From Schlesneria sphaerica (lineage in GTDB: Bacteria > Planctomycetota > Planctomycetia > Planctomycetales > Planctomycetaceae), in NCBI RefSeq assembly GCF_044336245.1, contig NZ_CP172346.1, positions 558,001 through 622,000 of the forward strand: DNA of 64,000 bases. Reading direction: 5' to 3'. Shown here one piece after another: positions 8,487 through 18,400 of the stretch (positions are counted from its first letter, which is position 1; each line of letters starts with the position of its first letter). Under the pieces are notes generated by a model that searched no databases, had not been told where the DNA came from, and was given only the letters and a program-made list of their open reading frames with translations. The translations under genes and the position numbers were made by a program.

Positions 8487-10847
8487 CTATGACAGTCTTG
8501 CGAACCCGGAATGCCGCACGGAAACTCCCGCTTCCTGCAGTCTCCGGGTCACGTCACCACGCTCGATTGTTTCGGCCAGCTCCCCAAACACAGGTTCCAG
8601 TGCCGCAAAGTACGCCTCCAAATGCCGCTCTCGATGAGCGAAACTGGGGTAATAACCACCCCCGCAGAGGAAACCTCTGTCGAGCATTCTCGCCGTCAGT
8701 AACGTCCCCAGCCCCGCTGCCTGCTCGTGCTCAAATCCGACGTGCAGAAGTGCGGGATGCCCTGAGACCTTTACCGGGACTCCCGTTCGTTCCCCCAGCG
8801 ACCGCCAGCCGTCCCGCACCAGACCTCCCATTCGCGTGGTATGGGAAGCGATGTCGACCCTTCTCAGTTTTTTGATCGTCGCCAGTGCCGCCGTCGGCCC
8901 GACTCCTTCAGTCCAATACGTACTGGAAATAAAGGACGTCTGAGCCGCGTCCATCACTTCGCGCCGGCCGATGATCGCCGCCATCGGGTGACCATTACCA
9001 ATAGCCTTGGCAAATACGGCCAGATCAGGAAAGACTCCGTACTTCAGATGCGCGCCGCCCAGATGCATTCGCCATCCTGACGAGATTTCGTCGAAGACCA
9101 GCGCTGCCCCGCAGCGGTGACAAAGGTCTCGGACACCTTCCAGAAATCCGGGAGCGGGATCATGAGACCGCGTCGGTTCCATCACGACAGCGGCGAGCTG
9201 ATCCCCATGCTTTCGGACCAGATCTTCGAGTTCATCCAGCCGGTTGTAAGTAAAGGGAAGAGCCGTCCCTGCGAGTCCCCTGGGGACACCATTCGGCGCA
9301 AGACCGGGCAAGAGGTGAGCCCCAAGTCCATCATTTGGCCCGCCTGGAGTGACGTTCGCGGCAAGGTACCAGTCTGACCAGCCGTGATAGCCACAGAATG
9401 CAATTTTGTCCCGGGAAGTTGCGGCGCGGGCAATTCGAACGGCAATCGCCATCGATTCGCCTCCCGAACGCGCATACCGAACCTGTTCCGCCCACGGGTG
9501 AAGCTCGACCAGCAGATCCGCCAGCTCCACTTCCTCGGCGGAATTGAGCGACGACATCGAACCCCGCGCAATCCGCTGCTGGACCGCTTGGGTGACATCA
9601 GGGTCGGCATAGCCCAGCAGGCACGCTCCGATTCCGGAGGTTGTCATGTCGATATACCGTCGCCCATCCAGATCGATGACTTCACAACCTTTCGCTTCAC
9701 GGGCATAGGCGGGCCAACGACCGGGCGCAAACATCTCAGGCCGCTTGCTGAGCAACTGAGTTCCACCGGGGATCCTGAGCTTCGCCCGCTGATAGACCTC
9801 TTGTGTCTGCGACCCGGCTTCCCCAGAGATCGCCGAGGTATCGCCGCTGAACCGGATCTGGAACGCCGCTGCCGCATTCTTCCAGAAAAGATGCTCGATA
9901 TCGTCGCGCGACCATTGAGCAATCTCGGCCGCGTGCTTAATCGAAAGGAGTTGTTCGTAGACCGCCAGGATTGGCCGACCGTCGCAATGGGGGAATTTGA
10001 TATCGAGCTGATCTGTATCGACATACTGCCACGCACGCCCCAACGCCGCATACTGCCCGCGAAAGTAGGTCGCGTCGACCCCGTCAGAACCATAGAAAAT
10101 CCGACGACGATCTTCACGTGTAAACAGCGTGATCATCGGACGGACATCCGTCACGGCTGATACGTCGTACCAGATGTTGGGCATCTCTCGCAGTTGCTCA
10201 ATCGCCTTGCGAATTGGCCAGTACGTAAAACTGCGAGCGCAATGCGCTAAGATCCACTTCACCTTGGGATAGCGTCGGCAGGTGTACTCCTGCAGGTCCT
10301 TCAGGTTCTCCTCGTCCCCGCATCCATGGAACCGGGACAGGTGCATCGTCACCCACAGCCCCAGTTCGTTCGCCAATTCCAGTTGCTCATGTGGCAGAAA
10401 TTCTTCAATGCGGCACTGCGCAATATCGCCGGTCACCGAAAACACGCGATATGGCTTCAGCCCGATGAACCCTTTTTCACGGATGTCCCGTTCAATCTGC
10501 TGGACCGAGCAGGAGGGAGTCACCAGTCGATTCATGCGAGAATTGGGGTCGAGATTGATTTGCTGGATGCACCATTCGTTGTGAGCGGCGACATCGATCC
10601 CGGCGATGGGGGTACCTAACGACAGGAAGTGAGTCTCGCGGCCGGGATATAGTCGCTCGGCCCACTGCTGCATCGTGGCCAGGTCCGTGTAGCCCCAAGC
10701 GTGCTTTTCGCGAATTGCCTCAGGCAAATGGACCGGGTTAAACAAATGCACGTGCGCGTCGAAAACACGGTCGGGAATAAAGTCTTGCAGCTCCTCGTCC
10801 CAGATCTCCTGATCGTGCTTCGAAAAGTCGGTCGGTTTGACTGCCAT
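8487..10847 (-). CDS. Amidohydrolase-class III aminotransferase fusion
   Basis: This 786-residue protein joins two enzyme folds. Residues 1-335 are an amidohydrolase-2-type TIM barrel: FDAHVHLF (His32, His34), MHLSRFHG, LAHCARSF and the late FYGSDGVD. Residues 350-786 are a PLP-dependent class III aminotransferase of the glutamate-1-semialdehyde aminomutase type: EVIDLDGRRYIDM, YARSGGESMAIAVRIAR, VFDEISSGWR with the PLP-ring Asp, and FAKAIGNGHPMAA with the Schiff-base Lys at about residue 614. No stop or frameshift separates the halves. An amide or lactone hydrolysis coupled to amino transfer is plausible, but the substrate is unknown. The regulator downstream suggests an inducible catabolic function. 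Confidence 0.85.
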   Translation of the reverse strand: MAVKPTDFSKHDQEIWDEELQDFIPDRVFDAHVHLFNPVHLPEAIREKHAWGYTDLATMQQWAERLYPGRETHFLSLGTPIAGIDVAAHNEWCIQQINLDPNSRMNRLVTPSCSVQQIERDIREKGFIGLKPYRVFSVTGDIAQCRIEEFLPHEQLELANELGLWVTMHLSRFHGCGDEENLKDLQEYTCRRYPKVKWILAHCARSFTYWPIRKAIEQLREMPNIWYDVSAVTDVRPMITLFTREDRRRIFYGSDGVDATYFRGQYAALGRAWQYVDTDQLDIKFPHCDGRPILAVYEQLLSIKHAAEIAQWSRDDIEHLFWKNAAAAFQIRFSGDTSAISGEAGSQTQEVYQRAKLRIPGGTQLLSKRPEMFAPGRWPAYAREAKGCEVIDLDGRRYIDMTTSGIGACLLGYADPDVTQAVQQRIARGSMSSLNSAEEVELADLLVELHPWAEQVRYARSGGESMAIAVRIARAATSRDKIAFCGYHGWSDWYLAANVTPGGPNDGLGAHLLPGLAPNGVPRGLAGTALPFTYNRLDELEDLVRKHGDQLAAVVMEPTRSHDPAPGFLEGVRDLCHRCGAALVFDEISSGWRMHLGGAHLKYGVFPDLAVFAKAIGNGHPMAAIIGRREVMDAAQTSFISSTYWTEGVGPTAALATIKKLRRVDIASHTTRMGGLVRDGWRSLGERTGVPVKVSGHPALLHVGFEHEQAAGLGTLLTARMLDRGFLCGGGYYPSFAHRERHLEAYFAALEPVFGELAETIERGDVTRRLQEAGVSVRHSGFARLS

Positions 10848-11207
10848 CGTCAGAGGCTCTCCGGATCACGTGCACCTTGTTTCCGACACTGTTTTGACTG
10901 CTAACCGCCTGTTTCTGACTGCTGAAGCCCGTTCATGCGGCTCCGTATTGACGCCCCGTCGCTGCGATGCACCAACGAAGAAATATACCTTTTATTCGCC
11001 GATTTCAGGATGAGAACACGTTCTTCGCCGCGAATCAGCGCGGTGACGGCACCACCTCTGAGTTGACAAATTGAAATTGACTCGCCCTGCTTGAACCGTC
11101 CCGGCACCAGATCGACCGATCAGTATATATACTATTTATTCAAGATTGCCAACGTGTGCTGACTCATCAGGAATCGGTCGCGTGAAAACTCACCGCAGGG
11201 ATCCGCG
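10848..11207. other. Intergenic region with an AT-rich palindrome
   Basis: No convincing gene is seen. At 11122-11133 there is a perfect 12-bp palindrome, AGTATATATACT, in otherwise GC-rich DNA, upstream of the amidohydrolase-aminotransferase gene. It could be an operator, perhaps for the GntR regulator, or promoter DNA. A 68-codon minus-strand frame at 10901-11107 has no recognisable features. Confidence 0.4.
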
Positions 11208-11735
11208 TCAGTTTCGATAGAAGTCGATCCACGAAAGGTTGATCGATTTGTCGCTTCCCGCAAGTAGCCTCCGGGGAACAGCAATCTCGAAGTAGCCGTC
11301 TTTAAGAGGAATAACTTTTGTCGGCTGACCGTCTCGCCCCACCCCGCGGACTTCGATCCAGTTAGGGTTCTGGGGATCGAGCGGCTTCGACTCATCCTCA
11401 CCCTGCCACACCCGGACAGAACCATCCTGGCTTGAGACAGCTCCGGTGAGCTTTACCTGGCCCACGGCTAATTGAAACCGTTCCAGTCCGCTCAAATGCA
11501 GACGGAACATTACGACGTCCGGCCACTTGTCATCGAGTCGGCTGAGGTTCACCTGACCAATCCCGTTGGGACTGCGAATTGAGAACACGACTTTGCCCGC
11601 ATCGGACGTGACCTCTACGCGATCCTGTTCGCGTTTCGTCACAATCTTGTAGCGGGACGCAGGTTCTTCAGCGAATGACGCACCCCACACGAGTGGACTG
11701 ACCAGCATCAGGAACAACGTTTGGCGAATTTGCAT
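11208..11735 (-). CDS. Secreted protein of unknown function
   Basis: This 175-residue protein starts MQIRQTLFLMLVSPLVWGASFA, a typical Sec signal peptide with cleavage expected after AFA/EE around residue 23. The rest is beta-rich with no motif I recognise: EVTSDAGKVVFSIRSPNGIG and WPDVVMFRLHLSGLERFQL. The start at 11735 is chosen because the signal peptide begins there and AGAGAAGAG precedes it; the frame is open upstream to 11897 but that extension is Cys/Arg-rich and unlikely. It is divergent from the small gene at 12003. Confidence 0.7.
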   Translation of the reverse strand: MQIRQTLFLMLVSPLVWGASFAEEPASRYKIVTKREQDRVEVTSDAGKVVFSIRSPNGIGQVNLSRLDDKWPDVVMFRLHLSGLERFQLAVGQVKLTGAVSSQDGSVRVWQGEDESKPLDPQNPNWIEVRGVGRDGQPTKVIPLKDGYFEIAVPRRLLAGSDKSINLSWIDFYRN

Positions 11736-12002
11736 GCTCTTCTCTCGGCGGCACGTTCTGTCAAAACGGTCGTCGGCCGGTTCATTGCCGCAACAGTGCC
11801 TGACGAGTGCGCAGCCACGCCCACCGCTTATCGACCTCGCTGTCGCTGGCTTCTGACAAGTCGCCAACCAACAGGACTTCGTACCAGTCTCACACAATCA
11901 TTTTGTCCGTCAAGTAAGTACGCTCAGCGGGCGTTGTCCGATAAAGTCTCCACTCGCAGCGGCGGCCGTGGCCCCCATTCAGGATCGAAGGAGACGGACA
12001 GA

Positions 12003-12287
12003 ATGAAGCAATCCCTGACAGAAATGACAGAATCCGAAATTCGCGGGCTGTCCGTGCCGGTACAAGCACTCTGGCACGCCGCGAAAGGAGCGTGGGACCG
12101 GGCACACGAACTGGTTCAGGACGACGGGTCTTCAAATGCAGCCTGGGTCCACGCCTACCTGCACCGCGTGGAAGGAGACCTCGGCAATGCCCGGTACTGG
12201 TACCATCGGGCGGGAAAACCAGCCGTTACGGATATGTCACTGGACGACGAACTTCAGAGCCTGATCACCGCCCTCGCAGGCCAGTAG
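12003..12287 (+). CDS. Small helical protein of unknown function
   Basis: This 94-residue protein starts at ATG 12003 with AAGGAG 9 bases upstream, a strong ribosome site. It reads as mostly helical, with a TPR-like stretch (VQALWHAAKGAWDRAHELVQ and AWVHAYLHRVEGDLGNARYW) at residues 20-66. No catalytic motif or signal peptide is visible. It lies 139 bases upstream of the giant uvrA on the same strand, so they may share a transcript. Confidence 0.7.
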   Translation: MKQSLTEMTESEIRGLSVPVQALWHAAKGAWDRAHELVQDDGSSNAAWVHAYLHRVEGDLGNARYWYHRAGKPAVTDMSLDDELQSLITALAGQ

Positions 12288-12426
12288 CTTCGCCATCGCC
12301 ACAAAGCCTATTCCGACAGCCGTCCAGGTACTTGAGTGTTGAAGCGCGAGGAGCGGTTCCTATACTTGTGATGGTCTTCGGAACATCTTCAGGCACTTGC
12401 CTGTTCTCTTTATCGTTGTGGTGCTC

Positions 12427-15400
12427 ATGCCCGCTGCCGACATCGTGATTCGTGGTGCCCGCGAGCACAATCTGCAAAACGTCAGTCTTACACTCCCCCG
12501 CAACAAACTGGTCGTCATGACGGGGGTGAGCGGTTCGGGAAAAAGTTCACTGGCATTCGATACGCTTTATGCCGAAGGACAACGCCGGTACGTCGAATCA
12601 CTCTCGTCGTATGCCCGCCAGTTCCTCGGACAGATGCCCAAGCCGGACGTCGATTCCATCACCGGCCTGGCCCCTTCTATCTCAATCCAGCAAAAAGCCA
12701 GTGGTCGCAACCCACGCAGCACCGTCGGTACGATCACCGAAATCTACGATTATTTACGCGTCCTTTACGCACGCGTCGGAACCCCCAGTTGCTATCAGTG
12801 CGGCCGGGCAATTACCGCTCAGACACGGGACCACATCCTTGATAGTGTCCTGCGCCTCGAGGAAGGAACGAAATACCAGGTTCTGGCCCCCCTGGTGCAA
12901 CGACAGAAAGGGGAGTTCAAGGACCTGTTCGTCGATCTGCTCAAGCGAGGATTTCTGCGCGCGCGTGTCGATGGCAAACTTGTCCAGTTGACCGACGATC
13001 TGCAGCTCGACAAGCAGATGAAACATACGATCGACGTTGTGATCGATCGACTGATCGCCGGAAAGACGCCTCGAGCCCGTGTCGCAGAGGCCATTGAAAC
13101 GGCACTCAATCTGGCCGAGCGGAAACTGATTATCTCGCGCGAACCCGACATGGGCCTGCGCGAAGGCCCCCGCAGCTCCATCAGCGAAGCAACTTCCACC
13201 GATGCCGTCATCACGAAAAGCAGTTCCGCCAGCCGCAAGAAAGGACGGAGCGAGGCGACTGAAGAGGAACCGCCGGAAGATCCCCCTTCCCCGTTCGACC
13301 AGCTCTATTCCTGTGACTACGCCTGTACTCACTGTGGAATCAGCTACCAGCAGCCATCCCCTCAGTTGTTCAGCTTCAACAGTCCTCAGGGGATGTGCGC
13401 CGATTGCCAGGGGCTGGGGGTACGCTTTGACTTCGCGATCGACCAACTGATCCCGGACGACTCTCTTTCGATCCAGAAAGGGGCCATCGTTGTCCTGGGC
13501 AAACTCAGTGCCGTCGGGAAGTGGCGCAGACATATTTTGAAAGGGGTTGGGCGCGCAATTGAAGTTGATCTTGGGCTGGCTGAAGACAGCTTCTTCAAAT
13601 CCAAATGGCGTGATTTGCCCGAAGCGGCAAAGCGATTGTTCCTGTTCGGAACCGGCAATCGAAATATCACCTTTACCTATAAGTCGGGCGGTAACACCTG
13701 GAAACGGGGCGGAACGTACGCGGGTTTCATCCCGGAACTTCTGGACGAATACCGCAAGACGCGCAATCCGATGCGGCGCGTGCAACTTGAAAAGTACATG
13801 CATGAGACAGGCTGTAACAGTTGCCAGGGACGACGACTGAATCCCGAGGCCAGCAGCTATCGCCTCACCTCCCGAAGTGCGTCCCTCGCGCGAACCGAAC
13901 TTCGGACGCTGCGTGAGAAGCAGTTCGCGTCCCCCTCTGCTGCACAGGCGACACCAACTGCAACGTCCAAACGGAAAAAGCCTGCGCGAGAAAGTGAACT
14001 GACGGTAGCGACTGCCGTGGAAAGCTTGTCGCTACCCGAAGTCTGCTCACTCAGCACACTCGCCGCGTGGGAATTTTTCGGCGATCTGGAACTGTCGGAA
14101 ACGGGTCAGTTTATTGCTGAGGAGGCCCTCAAGGAGATTCGCGGCCGGCTCAGCTTCCTGCTGCGATGCGGACTCGACTATCTCACGCTCGACCGGACCG
14201 CCCCGACCTTGTCTGGTGGGGAAACCCAGCGAATCCGGCTGGCCGGGCAGATCGGTTGCGGTTTGGTGGGGGTCGTCTACATCCTCGATGAACCGTCAAT
14301 CGGCCTGCATCCTCGTGACAACGTGATGCTGCTGGACAGCCTGAAGGATCTGCGTGATCAGGGGAATACGGTGATCGTCGTCGAACACGATGACGAAACC
14401 ATGAAGGCGGCTGACTACATCGTCGATTTCGGACCGGGCCCCGGCGTTCGTGGGGGTGAAATCGTTGCCCAGGGTTCTGTCGAAGACATTCGAAATTCAG
14501 AGCGAAGTGCGACCGGTGCCTTTCTGAGCGGTCGTCGTTCGATCGAGATTCCCAAGGTCCGCCGACCAGGCAATGGTCATGCGATCGAGATTCACGGAGC
14601 GACCCACCACAATCTCCGGAATGTCTCGGTGAAATTTCCCCTGGGGAAGTTCATCTGCGTGACCGGGGTCAGCGGTTCCGGAAAGAGCTCACTGGTCAAT
14701 GACATTCTGTGGGAAGTCCTCAACCGCGATATTAATAAAGGAACCGGCAACCCGGGGTCCTACACCCAGGTGACGGGTCTTGAACAGATCGATAAGGCGA
14801 TCGACATCGACCAGAGTCCGATCGGACGAACCCCCCGGTCCAATCCCGCGACGTACGTCAAACTGTTTGATCTGATCCGAGACCTCTACACGCAGTTGCC
14901 CGAATCGAAAGTTCGCGGTTTCAAGCCGGGACGGTTCTCATTCAACGTCCCGGGTGGACGCTGCGAGGCGTGTGAAGGGAATGGCGCCAACAAACTGGAA
15001 ATGGATTTCCTCGCGGATATCTGGGTGACCTGCCCCGTCTGCCAGGGGAAACGGTTCAACAAAGAGACCCTGGAGGTTCGCTTCAAGGGAAAGAGCGTCA
15101 ATGATGTCCTCGAAATGGACATTCAGCAGGGCCTTGAGCATTTCGAAAACCATCCCAAACTCGTGAAGTCGCTCCAGACGCTTCACGATGTGGGCATGGA
15201 CTACATGAAGCTCGGTCAGCCGTCGCCAACACTGTCCGGTGGCGAAGCACAGCGAGTCAAACTGGCGAAAGAGCTGAGTAAACGCTCGACAGGCAAGACG
15301 GTCTACATTCTGGATGAACCGACGACCGGACTGCACTTCGTCGACATTGAACACCTGCTGCGAGTGCTTCACGGCTTCGTCGAGGCGGGGAATACCGTCA

Positions 15401-18400
15401 TTGTCGTCGAACACAATCTCGACGTGATCAAAACGGCCGACTGGGTCATTGACCTTGGCCCCGAAGGGGGTTCCGGTGGTGGACGAATTCTGGCCGAAGG
15501 AACGCCTGAAGAGGTAATGAACTGCGAGGAATCTCACACAGGACGAGCACTGAAAACAGTGCCGGGCATGGTTCCTGCTTCGACGCCCCGCGGTAAGAAG
15601 AAGGTTTCAAAGGTCAACGCAAACAAGGAGGAAGTGACTGCCCTCGCCCCTTACTCAGCACTGGCCGCCGGTGCACCCCGGTGGCAGACGTCGGTTGCGC
15701 TCAGCGAGGCACCCGATGGTGCAGACACGTCGATCGTCGTTCGTGGTGCTGCGCAGCACAACCTTCAACACCTTGACCTGAAGATTCCGCGAGACCAGAT
15801 GAGTGTTTTCTGCGGTCCGAGTGGATCGGGAAAAAGTTCTCTGGCCATGGACACCCTCTACGCCGAGGGACAACGCCGGTACGTCGAATCTCTGTCCTCT
15901 TACGCGCGCCAGTTCCTGGGTCAGATGCCCAAGCCGCGCGTCGAACACATTCACGGACTGCAACCCTCGATTGCCATCGAACAGAAGACGGTCGGCAATA
16001 CACCCCGTTCGACTGTCGGGACTGTCACGGAGATCTACGACTATCTCCGTATTCTATACGCGCGTCTCGGAACGCAGTTCTGCCCGGACTGCGGCATCGC
16101 CGTGAAGTCGCAAACTGTCGATGATGTCATCGAGCGACTGCTCGAGACCGTCCCCGCCGATGACGCTTCCTCAACAGACGGGCAGACCGCGCCCGCTGCC
16201 AGTAAGGGAACACGAGTTCTGATTCTTGCTCCGCAGGAAGTCACCGTCGGCCAGCAATACTCCAAGCTGTGGGAACGTCTTGCCGAACAAGGTTATCGTC
16301 GCGTTCGCATCGACGGCGTCACGCATGCACTCGATTCGGTCCCCGAAATTGACCGCAAACGGAAGCACAACGTCGAAATCGTGGTCGATCGCATTACGCT
16401 TTCACGCGCGGGCCGGTCCCGTCTGGCGGAATCGGTCGAACTGGCGTTCGACATCGGTAAGGGCCTGATCCGCGTCGCATTCGTCGATGAAGACCGCGAT
16501 GAGAAAAAGTGGAAAGTGCAGCCATTCAGCCTCTTCCGCGCTTGTGAATCGTGCGGGCGGGGATTCGAGGAACTGGCACCTCATAACTTTTCGTTTAATA
16601 GCCCCCTCGGCTGGTGCCATTCCTGTGAAGGGATCGGCGTTCAGCAAGGGACGAATCTGGGAGCACTGATTTCGGACCAGACCCGGTCCCTGGCACAAGG
16701 ATCGGTCAGTGCCTGGCCCGATCCCGCGAAATCTCCCCTGTTCCGACAGATGCTGGCCTCGATGGCAAAAGAATGCGACATCCCGCTGGATGTCCCTTTC
16801 TCGCAACTCGATGCCGCCCAGCAGCGAGCCGTCCTGTTCGGTACCGGCGACACCTGGATTCCATTGTCACTCGGTTCGCCCGATCAGGCCTCGACCGTAA
16901 AGAAAGGAGCCAAGGACAAGTCGCCCCGTGGAACCCTTCGTTTTCAATACAAGGGTCTCTATCCCGCAATCGAGCAGGCAGCGAGTCTATCTTACGAATA
17001 CCGTATGAAATTCTTCGAACTCGTCGGAGAAGTCCCCTGTGCCGCCTGCCAGGGAAGTCGCCTGCGAGATGACGCCAGCGCGGTGAAACTGATGACCCCG
17101 CGCAAGGGGATCGCCGCCGATGTGCCCCCCGCCGATTCCCGGACGAGCCATTCGCATCTTGACGGAAACGTGGGCAAGACACTGAAACAACTTTGCGATC
17201 TCCCTCTGCGCGAGACCCTCGAGTACCTGAACAATCTCAACCTGACTCCTTCGCAGAAGAGAATCGCGGGTGACCTGCTGGACGAAGCCACGTCCCGGCT
17301 GAAGTTTCTCGTCGATGTCGGGCTTCACTACCTCACTCTGGGAAGAACTCTCCCCACACTCTCCGGCGGAGAAACCCAGCGGATTCGCCTGGCGGGTCAG
17401 ATCGGTCGCGCCCTGACCGGCGTCCTGTACGTCCTCGACGAACCCACCATCGGGCTGCACCCCAGCGACAACGGTCGCCTGCTCTCGGCACTCATCAAGC
17501 TGCGAGATCTCGGCAATACAGTGGTGATGGTCGAGCATGATCGCGAAGTGATCCAAGCCGCGGACCGCCTTTACGACTTCGGCCCGGGTGCCGGACGCTT
17601 CGGGGGTACGGTCACCGCCCAGGGGTCTCCTGCGGAAATCAATCAGAGCGAACTCTCGCTAACCGGCAAATTCCTTTCGGGTCGCGAAGAGATCAAAATT
17701 CCGCTCGAACGCCGCATGCAGCGAATTGGGGCAACCTCCACCGAGACACCACAAACAGGTCCGGCACCGAAAAAGTCCCGGAAAAAAGCGTCGAAAAGCG
17801 CGGCCGCCCCCCCTGCGGAAACGTTGTCCGTCGTCGCTTCGCCCCAAAGCGGTCGCCCCGGCAGTATTCACGACACCTATCAGGTCCCACCCGGTGGGGG
17901 CTGGCTGGAACTGCTGGGTGCTCGTCAGCACAATCTCCGCAACGTCGATCTGCGGATTCCGTTGGGAACCCTGACCGCAGTGACCGGCGTGAGCGGCAGT
18001 GGCAAGAGCTCCCTGATCGATGATACGCTTGCCCGCGCCATCTCACGAAAGCTCAATCGAGCCACGGCGCAGGCGGGTCCCTATGACGAACTGAACGGAC
18101 TTGAATTTCTCAGTAAGATCATCGTGGTTGACCAGCAACCGCTTGGAACCACCCCGGCATCCAACCCCGCGACTTACACAGGTGTCTTCGAACACATTCG
18201 TGAACTCTTCTCGCGACTGCCCGAAGCCAAGGTCCGTGGCTACAGTGCGACACGCTTCAGCTTCAACAGAACGGGTGGCCGCTGCGAGACCTGCGAGGGG
18301 AACGGTCAGAAACTGATCGAAATGCACTTCCTTCCCGATGTCTGGGTGGAGTGTGATACCTGCCGGGGTAAGCGCTATAACGCCGAAACGCTTGCGGTGA

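Noticed and set aside
9384..10160. Plus-strand 258-codon frame inside the fusion gene
   Set aside because: Antisense to the amidohydrolase/aminotransferase; no recognisable protein features.
10901..11107. 68-codon minus-strand frame
   Set aside because: No similarity or ribosome site recognised; better treated as intergenic.
12754..13803. Long antisense frame inside the UvrA gene
   Set aside because: It is a shadow of the codon bias of the real gene on the plus strand, which has clear UvrA motifs.
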